A stretch of DNA of 21,493 nucleotides from Proteobacteria bacterium UBA2996 (GTDB lineage Bacteria; Pseudomonadota; Gammaproteobacteria; Arenicellales; UBA868). Each line of letters opens with the position of its first letter. Within the stretch, counting starts at the first letter, position 1. The notes beneath the pieces were generated by a model. It worked only from the letters and a program-made list of their open reading frames with translations, searched no databases and had not been told where the DNA came from. This document shows positions 1-9,300 of the stretch, one piece after another. The stretch covers positions 1 to 21,493 of the forward strand of contig DDZY01000176.1 in NCBI GenBank assembly GCA_002346525.1, given 5' to 3'. The position numbers were made by a program, and so were the translations under genes.

Positions 1-1
1 C

Positions 2-466
2 ACGCGGCGTACCGTTTCACCCCAGCGCCTCGCGCATTATCGGGATAACTGGTATCTCGATAGCTGGTGCCACTTGCGCAAAGGGCTGAGAAGTTTTGCG
101 GTCGATGCGATTCAGTCGGCGGACATTGTCGAGCAGCCCAAGGCCAAGCATGTCACCGAGGCAGAGCTTGAGAAGGTGCTGGGTACCGGTTATGGCATCT
201 TCGCCGGAGAGCACACTAAAGAAGCGGTGCTGAAGTTCTCATCGGAGGCGGCCCGCTGGGTGGCTCGCGAGAAATGGCACTCGCGACAGCAGGGTGAATT
301 CAGTGAAGATGGCAGTTACACGCTGACCATTCCTTATGCGGATGAAACAGAGCTGGTGATGGACATCATGCGTCACGGTGCCGACGTTGAGGTCCTGGCA
401 CCCGACAGCCTGCGTCGGGCCGTGCAGCGCAGACTGGGTGACGCCGCCTCGCAATACGGCGACTGA
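2..466 (+). CDS. WYL-domain transcriptional regulator (YafY-like), C-terminal part, 5' end cut by window edge
   Basis: The frame is already open at base 2, so the gene begins upstream of the window and about 154 residues are visible. The visible part opens with a typical WYL-domain core, RDNWYLDSWCHLRKGLRSF, followed by a basic stretch and an FAVDAI strand. It then has the C-terminal extension common in YafY/DeoR-like WYL regulators, ending in QYGD. The N-terminal helix-turn-helix expected in this family lies outside the window. In known members the WYL domain senses a ligand, often a nucleotide or nucleic acid, and controls DNA binding by the HTH. The ligand and target here are unknown. The stop lies only 4 nt before the proposed TTG start of the downstream transporter gene, so the two are probably co-transcribed. 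TTG 74 could be read as a start but would truncate the WYL core, so it is not used. Confidence 0.85.
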   Translation, partial: TRRTVSPQRLAHYRDNWYLDSWCHLRKGLRSFAVDAIQSADIVEQPKAKHVTEAELEKVLGTGYGIFAGEHTKEAVLKFSSEAARWVAREKWHSRQQGEFSEDGSYTLTIPYADETELVMDIMRHGADVEVLAPDSLRRAVQRRLGDAASQYGD

Positions 467-470
467 AGGC

Positions 471-1373
471 TTGCAGCCAGGCGAATCTTCGGCAGCAGGC
501 CTGTCCGGCAATCTCCGGGGTATCGCGTGGATGCTGCTGACCGGCATGCTGTTTGTCGGTGTGACCGTCGCGGTGCGCTATCTCGGTACCAGCATGAACC
601 CGGTTCAGGCGGCATTCATTCGCTACTGCTTCGGTATTGTGCTGATACTGCCCCTGCTTTCCCGGGCCGGGCTCATGTCGCTGGACCGCGGCCGTTTGGG
701 ATTCCATGCCCTTCGCGGATTGGTGCACGGCGGCGGCGTGATACTGTGGTTTCTAGCGATGAGCCGAATTCCGATTGCGGAAGTGACGGCGCTGGGTTTC
801 ACGACACCGATCTTTGCCACGTTGGGCGCCGCCGTATGGTTAAGTGAACGTCTGAAGCCCTATCGTGTTGCGGCGCTTGTGCTTGGGTTTGTCGGCGCAC
901 TGCTCATCCTGCGGCCGGGACTGCGCGTGATTGATATCGGTGCGTTGGCCCAACTGGGGGCCGCACCGCTTTTCGCCTGTTCGTACCTGATGGCGAAGTC
1001 CGCCACCCGTCGGGAATCGAGTTCAATGATTGTGGTTCTGTTATCGGTATTCTGTACCCTGACGCTCGCTTTACCCGCGTTCTGGGTCTGGCGGACGCCG
1101 ACCTTTGAGGAGCTGATGCTGCTGGGGCTGACGGCGCTGCTGGCGACCTCAGGGCATTACTGTATGACCCGCGCGCTGAAGGCCGCAGAGGTCTCCGTGG
1201 TGCAGCCCTTCACTTTCCTGCAGCTCGTTTGGGCGACCGTTTTGGGACTCATCCTGTTTGATGAGCATCCTGATGTCTGGATCTGGCTGGGCGGCGCGGT
1301 GATCGTCGGTTCAGCCACCTGGATGGCTCACCAGGAAGTGCGTTCGATCCGCCAGCAAAGCAAGACGCGGTAG
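471..1373 (+). CDS. EamA/DMT-family inner-membrane transporter
   Basis: About 300 residues, very hydrophobic, with roughly ten predicted membrane helices in two similar halves, as in the EamA (DUF6) drug/metabolite transporter family. The first helix starts at GIAWMLLTGMLFVGV. The second half has the family-typical small-residue and proline pattern, with LKAAEVSVVQPFTFLQLVWA near the end. The protein ends in a short basic cytoplasmic tail (HQEVRSIRQQSKTR). The start is uncertain. TTG 471, 4 nt after the WYL gene's stop, keeps the whole first helix. ATG 531 would cut into that helix. The frame also extends upstream to about 378, but that would overlap the WYL gene by some 90 nt. Members export amino acids, metabolites or drugs, and the substrate here cannot be told. 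The gene is probably in one transcription unit with the WYL regulator and perhaps aidB, which starts 30 nt downstream. Confidence 0.85.
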   Translation: MQPGESSAAGLSGNLRGIAWMLLTGMLFVGVTVAVRYLGTSMNPVQAAFIRYCFGIVLILPLLSRAGLMSLDRGRLGFHALRGLVHGGGVILWFLAMSRIPIAEVTALGFTTPIFATLGAAVWLSERLKPYRVAALVLGFVGALLILRPGLRVIDIGALAQLGAAPLFACSYLMAKSATRRESSSMIVVLLSVFCTLTLALPAFWVWRTPTFEELMLLGLTALLATSGHYCMTRALKAAEVSVVQPFTFLQLVWATVLGLILFDEHPDVWIWLGGAVIVGSATWMAHQEVRSIRQQSKTR

Positions 1374-1403
1374 ACTGGACACTGAATTGCCTGCACAAGT
1401 GCC

Positions 1404-3080
1404 ATGAAGCCATACCGACCGCTGTCGAGCCTCGCCACCCATGAGGTGACCAATGTGCCGCCGCATATGGGTGACCAGGATCTTTGGGCCGATGACCAGG
1501 GATTGCGCGACTGGTTCACCTTGTGCGGCGCCGGGCACCACACTGACCACATGGCCAAAGTCGGACGCGTCGCCGGTCTGGATGACACATTCGAAAAAGC
1601 CCGTCAGGCCAACCGGAATGTGCCGCAGCTGCAGGCTTTTGACCGCTACGGTATGCGCATTAACGCCATCGAATTTCATCCGGCGTACCACGACCTGATG
1701 GATCTTGCGGTCTCTCACCAGTTGCATAACTTTGCCTGGCACCACGAAGGCAACGCGGGTCATCTCGGCCAGGCGGCGTTGACCTACCTGTTCAGCCAGC
1801 CTGAGGGCGGGGTGATGTGCCCCATGGCGATGACCTATTCCGCCGTCCCAAGCCTTCGCAGTACTCCGCTGATCGAAGCCGACTGGCTGCCGCGGGTGCT
1901 CTCCAATACCTACGATCGACGTGATATTCCGGTGACCGAAAAAGCGGGCGCCCTGATCGGGATGTTCATGACGGAAAAGCAGGGGGGTTCTGATGTCCGC
2001 AGCAATTCCACACAGGCCGTGCCGGCTGGAGAAGGCAGTGGCCCGGGCGCGGAATATCTGCTGACAGGACACAAGTTTTTTTGTTCCGCGCCCATGTGCG
2101 ATGCTTTTTTGGTGTTGGCGAAGACCGCCGATCACGGGGTGTCGTGTTTTCTGGTGCCGCGCTGGCGCCCTGACGGCGAGCGGAACAATGTTGCGATCCA
2201 GCGGCTCAAGGACAAACTCGGCAACCGTTCCAACGCATCGACCGAGATCGAATTTGAGAAGACCTACGGATTAATGGTGGGAGAAGAAGGCCGCGGCGTC
2301 AGGACCATCATTGATATGGTGGCGGGCAACCGGCTCTATTGCGCCATGTCTTCGGCGGGCATGATGCGTCAGGCACTGGTGCAGGCGCTGCACCATTGCC
2401 GGCACCGCCATGCCTTCGGTGAGCGGCTCATTGACCAGCCGCTGATGCGCAATGTCCTTGCCGATATGGCGCTTGAAACCGAAGCAGCGCTGGCGCTCGG
2501 GCTGCGGGTCGCAAGTGCCATGGATCAACCGGGCGATCCCCATGAAGCCGCGATCGCCCGTCTGGGCACAGCGGTGGCCAAATACTGGAATACCCGTCGA
2601 TGCCCCTATCTGGTGTTTGAGGCCATGGAGTGCCATGGCGGCCCCGGCTACATTGAGGACAGCATCATGCCCCGGCTTTATCGCGAGGCTCCGGTCAATT
2701 CGATCTGGGAAGGGTCGGGCAACGTGATTGGGCTTGATGTGCTGCGTGCCATTGGACGCGAGCCCGAGGCGCTGTTCGCGCTAATGGCTGAACTTGAGAA
2801 AGGGCAGGGCAATAACGACCATCTTGACCACGCGATCGATGATTTGGCGCGAGAACTGAAAAATTCCGAGAACATCGAAACCGGGCTGCGTACGATTACC
2901 GAGATGATGGCGCTGACCCTGCAGGGGTCTTTGCTCGTACGTCATGCCCCGCCGGCAGTGGCGCAGGCGTTTTGCCGGTCGCGCCTGGGGTCGCAATATC
3001 GCGGAGCCTTTGGCACCCTGCCGCGGGACTGTGATCTCTCGGGGATCCTCGACCGGGCGATCCCGGGCGGAAGCACCTGA
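1404..3080 (+). CDS. aidB: AidB-like acyl-CoA dehydrogenase family protein
   Basis: 558 residues, close to the 541 of E. coli AidB, and recognisable along its length. The N-terminus has the AidB-specific THEVTNVPPHMGDQDLW region. There follow FHPAYHDLMDLA, the flavin-site segment MTEKQGGSDVRSN (from residue 189), KDKLGNRSNAS (from residue 270), RHAFGERLIDQPLMRNVLADM and LYREAPVNSIWEGSGN. Glu436 in that last motif sits at the acyl-CoA dehydrogenase-like catalytic base position. In E. coli, AidB is an FAD tetramer induced by Ada during the adaptive response to alkylating agents. It binds DNA and is thought to protect DNA or destroy alkylating agents; its natural substrate is unsettled. ATG 1404 is the only start that keeps the conserved N-terminus. 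No strong Shine-Dalgarno sequence is seen. The gene lies 30 nt after the transporter, so it may be read through from that unit instead of having an Ada-type promoter. Confidence 0.93.
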   Translation: MKPYRPLSSLATHEVTNVPPHMGDQDLWADDQGLRDWFTLCGAGHHTDHMAKVGRVAGLDDTFEKARQANRNVPQLQAFDRYGMRINAIEFHPAYHDLMDLAVSHQLHNFAWHHEGNAGHLGQAALTYLFSQPEGGVMCPMAMTYSAVPSLRSTPLIEADWLPRVLSNTYDRRDIPVTEKAGALIGMFMTEKQGGSDVRSNSTQAVPAGEGSGPGAEYLLTGHKFFCSAPMCDAFLVLAKTADHGVSCFLVPRWRPDGERNNVAIQRLKDKLGNRSNASTEIEFEKTYGLMVGEEGRGVRTIIDMVAGNRLYCAMSSAGMMRQALVQALHHCRHRHAFGERLIDQPLMRNVLADMALETEAALALGLRVASAMDQPGDPHEAAIARLGTAVAKYWNTRRCPYLVFEAMECHGGPGYIEDSIMPRLYREAPVNSIWEGSGNVIGLDVLRAIGREPEALFALMAELEKGQGNNDHLDHAIDDLARELKNSENIETGLRTITEMMALTLQGSLLVRHAPPAVAQAFCRSRLGSQYRGAFGTLPRDCDLSGILDRAIPGGST

Positions 3081-3093
3081 TTTCATTTACTTT

Positions 3094-3105
3094 GCCCCGC
3101 GGGGC
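3094..3105. repeat. 12-bp GC palindrome just after aidB
   Basis: GCCCCGCGGGGC is a perfect palindrome, extended by one T/A pair on each side, and begins 14 nt after the aidB stop. As RNA it could form only a short stem of about 5 bp with a CGCG loop. No T-run follows on either strand, so it is not a convincing intrinsic terminator. It could be a weak terminator stem or a protein site. Confidence 0.3.
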
Positions 3106-3146
3106 AGATACCGTCGCTGACGGGCTCACCTCATGAGACGCCCACA

Positions 3147-3162
3147 GGTGATAATTATCACA
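3147..3162. promoter_or_regulatory. Palindromic operator-like site upstream of recC (CRP/FNR-like half-sites)
   Basis: GTGATAATTATCAC (3148-3161) is a perfect 14-bp palindrome in an AT-rich spot of an otherwise GC-rich region, 41 nt before the recC start. With its flanks it reads GGTGA-N6-TCACA, one base off the CRP/Vfr consensus TGTGA-N6-TCACA. Read differently, TGAT-N4-ATCA is the core of an FNR/Anr site, but with G and C outside instead of T and A. It also contains GATAAT, five of six matches to a sigma-70 -10 box, so a bound protein could repress. Which regulator binds, if any, is unknown. Confidence 0.4.
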
Positions 3163-3202
3163 ATGGTTTCCCCCGTTACGTTGCTCTACTGAGCGGCAGC
3201 CG

Positions 3203-6200
3203 ATGCTTCATCTGCACCACGCCAATCGTCTGGAGGATCTTGCCGAGAAACTTCGGCGCAATCTCGAAAACCCCCTCAGCGAAGTACTTAAACCGGAGGT
3301 CATCGCGGTCCCCGGCACGGCGATCAGCGAGTGGCTGACGATTCGCCTCGCCGCAACAACCGGCATCAGCGCCAATATCCGCTGGCTGCTGCCGGCGAGA
3401 CTCCTTTGGCAGATCTTTCGGGACACCCTGGACGACGTCCCTGATGCCAACGCCTTTTCAGCCGATGTCCTGGCCTGGCGTGTGCTGCCGGCACTCGAAG
3501 ATCATGCATTCGTATCACGCCATTCGGCGTTGTCGCGCTACCTTCAGGACAGCGGTGAACTGCAGCGCTGGCAACTCGCGCGGCAGATGGGTCGGCTTTA
3601 TGAACAGTATCTGGTGTTCCGACCCGACTGGATTCTCGACTGGGAGCGCGGTGACGTCGCACACTGGCAGGGGGCCTTGTGGCAACGCCTCATCAGCGAA
3701 GGGGATACGCGTCATTGGCTGAGATGGCGCGATGCGTTATTTGAGCGCCTGCACGCCGGATCAATCGATAAAGGGGTGCTCCCCGAGCGGTTATCACTCT
3801 TTGCCCTGACGGGATTGTCGCCGGCATTTCTCGAACTTGTCGCCACAGTGGCCCGGCATACCGAGGTCCACCTGTACCACCTCAACTTCAGCGAGGGTTA
3901 TTGGGCCGAGATTGTGAGTGACCGCGAGCGCGTCCGGCTGCTGGCTGTGAAGGGTGAAGCAGCGGATGCCTATCTGGATCAGGGTAACCGCCTGCTGGCC
4001 TCGATGGGCCGGCTGGGCCGTGAAACGCTGGGGCAGTTAATCGACATGGAAGCCATTGAGTCCGAGACCTATCAGGTACCCGGGCGCAGCACGCTGCTGG
4101 GTGTGATCCAGTCGGACATGGTGGAGCTGCTTGACAGCCGCGGGACGCCACCGCCGGAGCTCGCTGTCGATGACCGTTCGATCGAGGTGCATGTCTGTCA
4201 TGGCCCGATGCGTGAAGTCGAGGTGTTGCACGACCGCCTTCTTGATGCCTTTGAGCGCGATCCCAGTCTTACGCCGGCAGATATTCGGGTGTTCATCCCG
4301 AGGCTGGCGGATTATGCGCCGTTGATCGAGTCCGTCTTCGGCTCAGCGACCGGAACCCGGCACATCCCCTTTGCGCTCGCCGAATACGCGCTTACCGAGC
4401 AGAGTGCATTGGTGCAGGGATTTCTTGCCCTGCTACGGTTACCTCAGGGTCGACTCGATGTCCGGGAGGTCAGTGCGCTGCTGGACCTGCCCATGCTGCA
4501 ACGACGATTTGCCCTGGCCCAAACCGATGTGGAGCAGATCCTGAACTGGATAGAAACGCTCGGCATCCACTGGGGCGTGGACGCGCAAGAGCTTCAGTCC
4601 CTGGCGGTCCCGGTCAATCCTGAGCACACCTGGCGCGGTGGGACAGATCGCCTACTGATGGGTTTTGCCCTGGGTGACACGGATTCGGTGTACCAGGGAT
4701 ACCTTCCCGTGCTGCCTGGAGATTCGTCGCTTGCCGAAACGGCTGGACGCTGGCGCGGATTTCTCGAACAAGTGATTACGCTCCGCCAGACATTATCCGG
4801 GGCCTATTCATTGTCACACTGGATAGCGATTTGCCAGCAGATTCTGGATCGCTTTTTTGCGCCGGACGAGACTGAGATGGACAACATGGTGCGGCTCCGT
4901 CAGCGCCTTGCCGGGCTCGCAGGTGACGGCCTGATTGCGGGGTTTGTTGGCCCATTGTCTTTGCCGGTATTGCGTGATGCCGTAGAGCATCGTATCAGCG
5001 ACGGACTCGGCGGGCGTTTCATGAGCGGCGGCGTTACTTTTGCAACGTTGGCCCACGGCCGGTGCGTCCCGGCGCGGCTCATCTGCCTGCTGGGGATGAA
5101 TGGCGATCATTTCCCGGGTCGGGAGAGTCACCGGGGTCTCGATCAGATGAGTCTTGCGCCCCGGGTCGGGGATCGCCTCCGCCGCGACGAGGATCGACTG
5201 GCGTTTCTCGAAGTATTGAGCAGTGCCCGATCGGCGCTCTACGTCAGTTATACCGGGGCAAGCGCCCGAGACGACACCGTACAGCCGCCGTCCATCGTCG
5301 TTAGCGAACTGTTGGAGGAGATTGATGCTCTGACGCGAGACCCTAACCGGTCTGCGACATTGACCGTGCGCCATCCGCTACAGCCTTTCAGCAAACGGTA
5401 TTTTGACGGGTCGGCAGGGCTTTTCAGTTATGCCGAGGAGATGGTGCCTCCCAAAACTGTCTCGGAAGAGGGCGTACCGCCGCTGTTTGAAGCGGCGCTG
5501 AAAGCGCCGGAGCCAGGGGACCTGCCGTTGGATCAATTAGAGGATTTTCTGGCGAACCCGGCCAGGGCGCTCCTGAAAGGCCGTCTTAACATCGCGCTTG
5601 AGCCGGGGGCCGCTCTCCTGTCGGTCCGCGAGCCCATGGCACTGGATCCCCGCGGCCGACGGGCGCTTGAGCGCGATGCGCTTGTTGCGCAATTGTCGGG
5701 AGAGGAATGTGCGTGCTTTATTGAGCGGTCCCGTCTTGGCGGCGCACTGCCCTCCGGAACGCCGGGCGTGCTCGCCGCCCAGCAGGCGTGGACCCAGGCC
5801 GCCCCGGTGATAACGCATCTTGCGCCGTTACTGAACAACGAGCCCGGCCAAACCCTGGCGGTCGAGACGGCACTCGACGGTTGGCGACTGAATGGGCTGC
5901 TTGAAAATGTGGGACCCAACGGACAGGTCCTATGGTCGGTCGATGCCCTGAGCCCCTGGGTCATGCTGCGGGCGTGGTGCGCACATCTTTTGCTGAATAC
6001 CGATCCTGCTGCCCCCTCGCACCAGACTCATCTTGTTGATGCTGTTGGGGTGATTCGTTTCCCTGCACAGGAAGATGCCGCTGCAAAGTTGGGCGGCCTG
6101 GTTGAGCTCTATTGTGATGGGTTGTGCCGGCCGGTGCCGTTTTTTCCAAGAAGTGCCTGGGCTTATGTGACGGCGGCCAAGACCCCGCTCGCCAACGCCC

Positions 6201-6373
6201 GGAGAATCTGGGCGGCATCGGACCATGCTTTTGTCGTGGGGGAGTCCGCTGACCCGTTTTTTGCCCTGGCGTTTCGTGATCGACTCGAGACGGCACTCGA
6301 CAGTGAATTCGAATCGCTTGCGGCGCAGGTATTCGGGACCCCGGCTCAGCTGGTGCAAGAGGCGCGCGGATGA
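3203..6373 (+). CDS. recC: RecBCD enzyme subunit RecC (exodeoxyribonuclease V gamma chain)
   Basis: 1056 residues, slightly shorter than E. coli RecC (about 1120). The start MLHLHHANRLEDLAE matches the conserved RecC opening, supporting ATG 3203, although the ribosome site is weak. Other family landmarks are PGTAISEWLTIRLAA, the ALTGLSPAFLELV region, VHVCHGPMREVEVLHDRLLD at the start of the second helicase-like domain, and VCLLGMN-like ICLLGMNGDHFPGR. RecC has the fold of an SF1 helicase but lacks the ATPase motifs. In the complex it splits the duplex at the pin, channels the strands to RecB and RecD, and reads Chi. The C-terminal third corresponds to the inactive nuclease-like domain. It is the first gene of the recC-recB-recD operon and its TGA overlaps the recB ATG as ATGA. 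No ptrA protease gene lies between recC and recB, unlike E. coli. Confidence 0.95.
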   Translation: MLHLHHANRLEDLAEKLRRNLENPLSEVLKPEVIAVPGTAISEWLTIRLAATTGISANIRWLLPARLLWQIFRDTLDDVPDANAFSADVLAWRVLPALEDHAFVSRHSALSRYLQDSGELQRWQLARQMGRLYEQYLVFRPDWILDWERGDVAHWQGALWQRLISEGDTRHWLRWRDALFERLHAGSIDKGVLPERLSLFALTGLSPAFLELVATVARHTEVHLYHLNFSEGYWAEIVSDRERVRLLAVKGEAADAYLDQGNRLLASMGRLGRETLGQLIDMEAIESETYQVPGRSTLLGVIQSDMVELLDSRGTPPPELAVDDRSIEVHVCHGPMREVEVLHDRLLDAFERDPSLTPADIRVFIPRLADYAPLIESVFGSATGTRHIPFALAEYALTEQSALVQGFLALLRLPQGRLDVREVSALLDLPMLQRRFALAQTDVEQILNWIETLGIHWGVDAQELQSLAVPVNPEHTWRGGTDRLLMGFALGDTDSVYQGYLPVLPGDSSLAETAGRWRGFLEQVITLRQTLSGAYSLSHWIAICQQILDRFFAPDETEMDNMVRLRQRLAGLAGDGLIAGFVGPLSLPVLRDAVEHRISDGLGGRFMSGGVTFATLAHGRCVPARLICLLGMNGDHFPGRESHRGLDQMSLAPRVGDRLRRDEDRLAFLEVLSSARSALYVSYTGASARDDTVQPPSIVVSELLEEIDALTRDPNRSATLTVRHPLQPFSKRYFDGSAGLFSYAEEMVPPKTVSEEGVPPLFEAALKAPEPGDLPLDQLEDFLANPARALLKGRLNIALEPGAALLSVREPMALDPRGRRALERDALVAQLSGEECACFIERSRLGGALPSGTPGVLAAQQAWTQAAPVITHLAPLLNNEPGQTLAVETALDGWRLNGLLENVGPNGQVLWSVDALSPWVMLRAWCAHLLLNTDPAAPSHQTHLVDAVGVIRFPAQEDAAAKLGGLVELYCDGLCRPVPFFPRSAWAYVTAAKTPLANARRIWAASDHAFVVGESADPFFALAFRDRLETALDSEFESLAAQVFGTPAQLVQEARG

Positions 6374-9300
6374 GTGCCCGACCGCTCGATCCATTTGGTG
6401 TTGCGCTCCAGGGTATCAATCTGGTGGAGGCGGCCGCCGGCACGGGAAAGACCTGGACCATTACGGCGCTTTATCTGCGCCTGCTGCTGGAGCGGGATCT
6501 GCCAGTCGCGCGCATCCTGGTGGTGACCTATACCCGGGCAGCAACGGGTGAGTTGCGACAGAGGTTGCGCGATGCGCTGGTGGCTGCCCTCGAGGCGTTT
6601 GAACGTCCAACTGTCTGTACTGATCCGATGATTGCACCGCTTCTTGACGCAGGCTATGACAGGCAGGCAGCGGCCCGCAAACTCCGCCGCGCCGTTGCTG
6701 ACTTTGATCAGGCGGCGGTATTCACCATTCATGCTTTCTGTGAGCGCGTGCTCAGTGACAGCGCCTTTCAGAGCGGCATGGCCCTGGATACGGAACTCGT
6801 GCCGGACGACGAGGCGCTGCTGGCAGAGGTCACAGATGATCTGTGGCGCAAAGCCATTTACCCGGCCAGCGCCTGCTGGGTGAACTGGCTTTCAAGCCGG
6901 GAGAAGTTGTGCAGCGCCGATGATCTTCGCGAACGCCTGCACCCGCTTGTCGGCAAGCCCTTTATCGGCATAGCGACTCCTGCTGACGCTGAAGATCTCG
7001 CAGGGCGTGAAAACGCCCTGACGGCCGCTTTCTGTGATGCGGCTGAGTGCTGGGCCGCCCATCGGGATGAGGTCAATGCCCTGCTGACTGATCCGGAATC
7101 GGGGCTGCACCGTAACCGGTATCGACTGAAGAGCATGCCGGCCTGGATTCGCGAGTTTGACGCCATTTTTTCCCAGCCCTTCGCCGACATCGGCAGGTTG
7201 GAGGATTCTCCCGGTGTGAGAAAACTCACACGTACGACCTTGTCTGAACCGGGCGCGGTCAAAAAAGGCGCATCTGCGCCCCAGCATGCGTTCTTCGACT
7301 GCCTGGATACGCTGGTGTCACGTTTGGATGCCTATGACCAAGCTGCGCGGTCGCGTTTCATCAACTGGCTTCATGAAATGCGGTTAAGGGCAGACGACGG
7401 ACAGCGGGAACTCAAGGCCCAGCGGGGCGTGCAGGCCTACGATGATCTGCTGCTCAATTTGAATGCGGCGCTTTCTTCTGATACCGCCGGCGCGCTGCTC
7501 AACCGGTTGCGTGCCGACTACCCGGCGGCGCTCCTTGATGAATTTCAGGATACCGATCCCGTGCAGTACCAGATCTTCAGCACCCTCTATGGCGATGGCA
7601 AGCAGCCGGTGTTCATGGTGGGAGATCCCAAGCAGGCGATTTATTCGTTCCGGGGCGCGGATATTCATGCCTATCTCGCGGCGCGTCAGAATGCGACAGA
7701 ACGTTACACCCTGGATACCAATCATCGCGCCACCGCCGATCTTGTTACCGCGGTCAATACCCTTTTTTCCTTGTGCGGACGGGAAAACAGTTTTGTCTAT
7801 GACGCAATCCCATTTGCAGATGCCGTGTCGGCGGGCAGCGCGGCGGCCCTGAACGACCCGCACCGCGCCGCATCGATGGTGGTCTGGACGATAGAGCGGC
7901 GAGATTCAGACCGGCCGGTCACCAAAGGTGTCGCCCGGGCCGAAGGCAGTGCGGCCGTCGCCAGCGAAATCAGGCGGTTGTACGATGCGGGCGCGATGCT
8001 TGGCGATGAGCGACTTCGTCCGCAGGATATTGCGGTGCTCGTGCGCAATCACGTCGAGGGCATGACCGTGCAGCACGCCCTTGGCGCATCCGGGATTCCC
8101 AGCGTGCGCCAGGGCCACGAAAGCGTCTTCGACACCTTTGAAGCGATGGAGCTTGAGCGCATTCTTCAGGCTGTTGCCCAGCCGCGCCGGGAGCCCTTGC
8201 TGCGCGCGGCACTTGTGACCGACCTGATGGGGCTGGATGTCTCGCAACTGCTGGTCCTCGAGGCGAATTCGAGCGAATGGGATGTCTGGCTTGCACGCTT
8301 TCATCATTGGCATGAGCGTTGGCGACGAAATGGGTTCATGCGGATGTTTCGAGAGCTGATGTCCGAGTGCCAAGTACTGTCGCGTGTGGCAGGTCTCGCT
8401 GATAGCGAGCGCCGCCTGACCAACCTCTTGCATCTTGCCGAATGTGTTGCTGCCGGGGCTTCCCGTCATACGGACATCCCGGCCGTGCTGAATTGGTTTT
8501 CCACCATGCGCCAGGACCCCTCGAGGGCGGAAGAGTCGACGCTGTTGCGTCTGGAAAGCGACGACAACCGTGTGCGGATTGTGACGATGCATGCCAGCAA
8601 GGGCCTCCAATATCCGGTGGTGTTCGTCCCCTTTGCCTGGGAGGGCACGCTGAAAGCCCAGCAGGCGTCGAGTGTTCTTTTTCATGACGTTTCGGACAAC
8701 GACAGCCTCTGGGTTGATTTTGGCTCGGAAGAATTTGAGACCCATCAGGCCCGCGCTGAAGAAGAGGAGCTCGCCGAGAATCTGAGGCTGCTGTACGTGG
8801 CGCTGACCCGGGCACAAAGCCGCTGCTATCTTGCTTATGGCGCGGTGAATGGCGCCGCCACGTCCGCGCTCTCCTGGCTGCTGCACCGACCTGCGCAAAA
8901 AGAAACGGCAGATGCGATGGGTCTTGCAGGTCGTCTGGCGAGCCACTTCAAAACCCTGTCGGATGACGATCTTGACGACACGCTCAAAGTCCTCGCCAAG
9001 GCATCGGATGGGGTAATTGATATTCAGCGTTTGCCCGCGTCCGTTGGGGCTGCCCGTAAGGCGGGTCAGGCAAAACCAGAAAGGCTCAAAGCCCGACAGC
9101 CATCGCGTCAGATCAACCGGAGCTGGCAGATGGGCAGTTTCAGTTCACTGTCGACGGGGCACGACAGTACGTTGCCCGACTATGATGGGCAGGTTCAGCC
9201 GGGCCCATCGGAAGGCGAGCGGGATTTCTTCTCGTTTCCCCGTGGTGCACGGGCGGGCACCTGCCTGCACCGGATCTTTGAGCTCATCGATTTTCGGGAT

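Noticed and set aside
1385..1397. AATTGCCTGCAC before aidB as an Ada box
   Set aside because: The match to AAT-N-GCAA-type Ada sites is partial and the spacing is wrong; no promoter elements accompany it.
1311..2135. 274-codon minus-strand frame inside aidB
   Set aside because: Shadow of the aidB coding sequence; no recognisable domain, no start signal.
3094..3105. GCCCCGCGGGGC as an intrinsic terminator of aidB
   Set aside because: The stem is only about 5 bp once a loop is allowed, and no T-run follows.
6576..6583. GCTGGTGG octamers identical to E. coli Chi (also at 9933, 12485, 18490 and 21238)
   Set aside because: All lie in coding sequence where GCG-CTG-GTG-type codons make the octamer common, and the Chi of this organism is unknown. 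A genome-wide count and strand-skew test would be needed.
7906..8946. Long open frame (346 codons) on the minus strand inside recB
   Set aside because: It lies opposite a certain gene in a GC-rich region where antisense frames stay open by codon bias, and its translation resembles no family.
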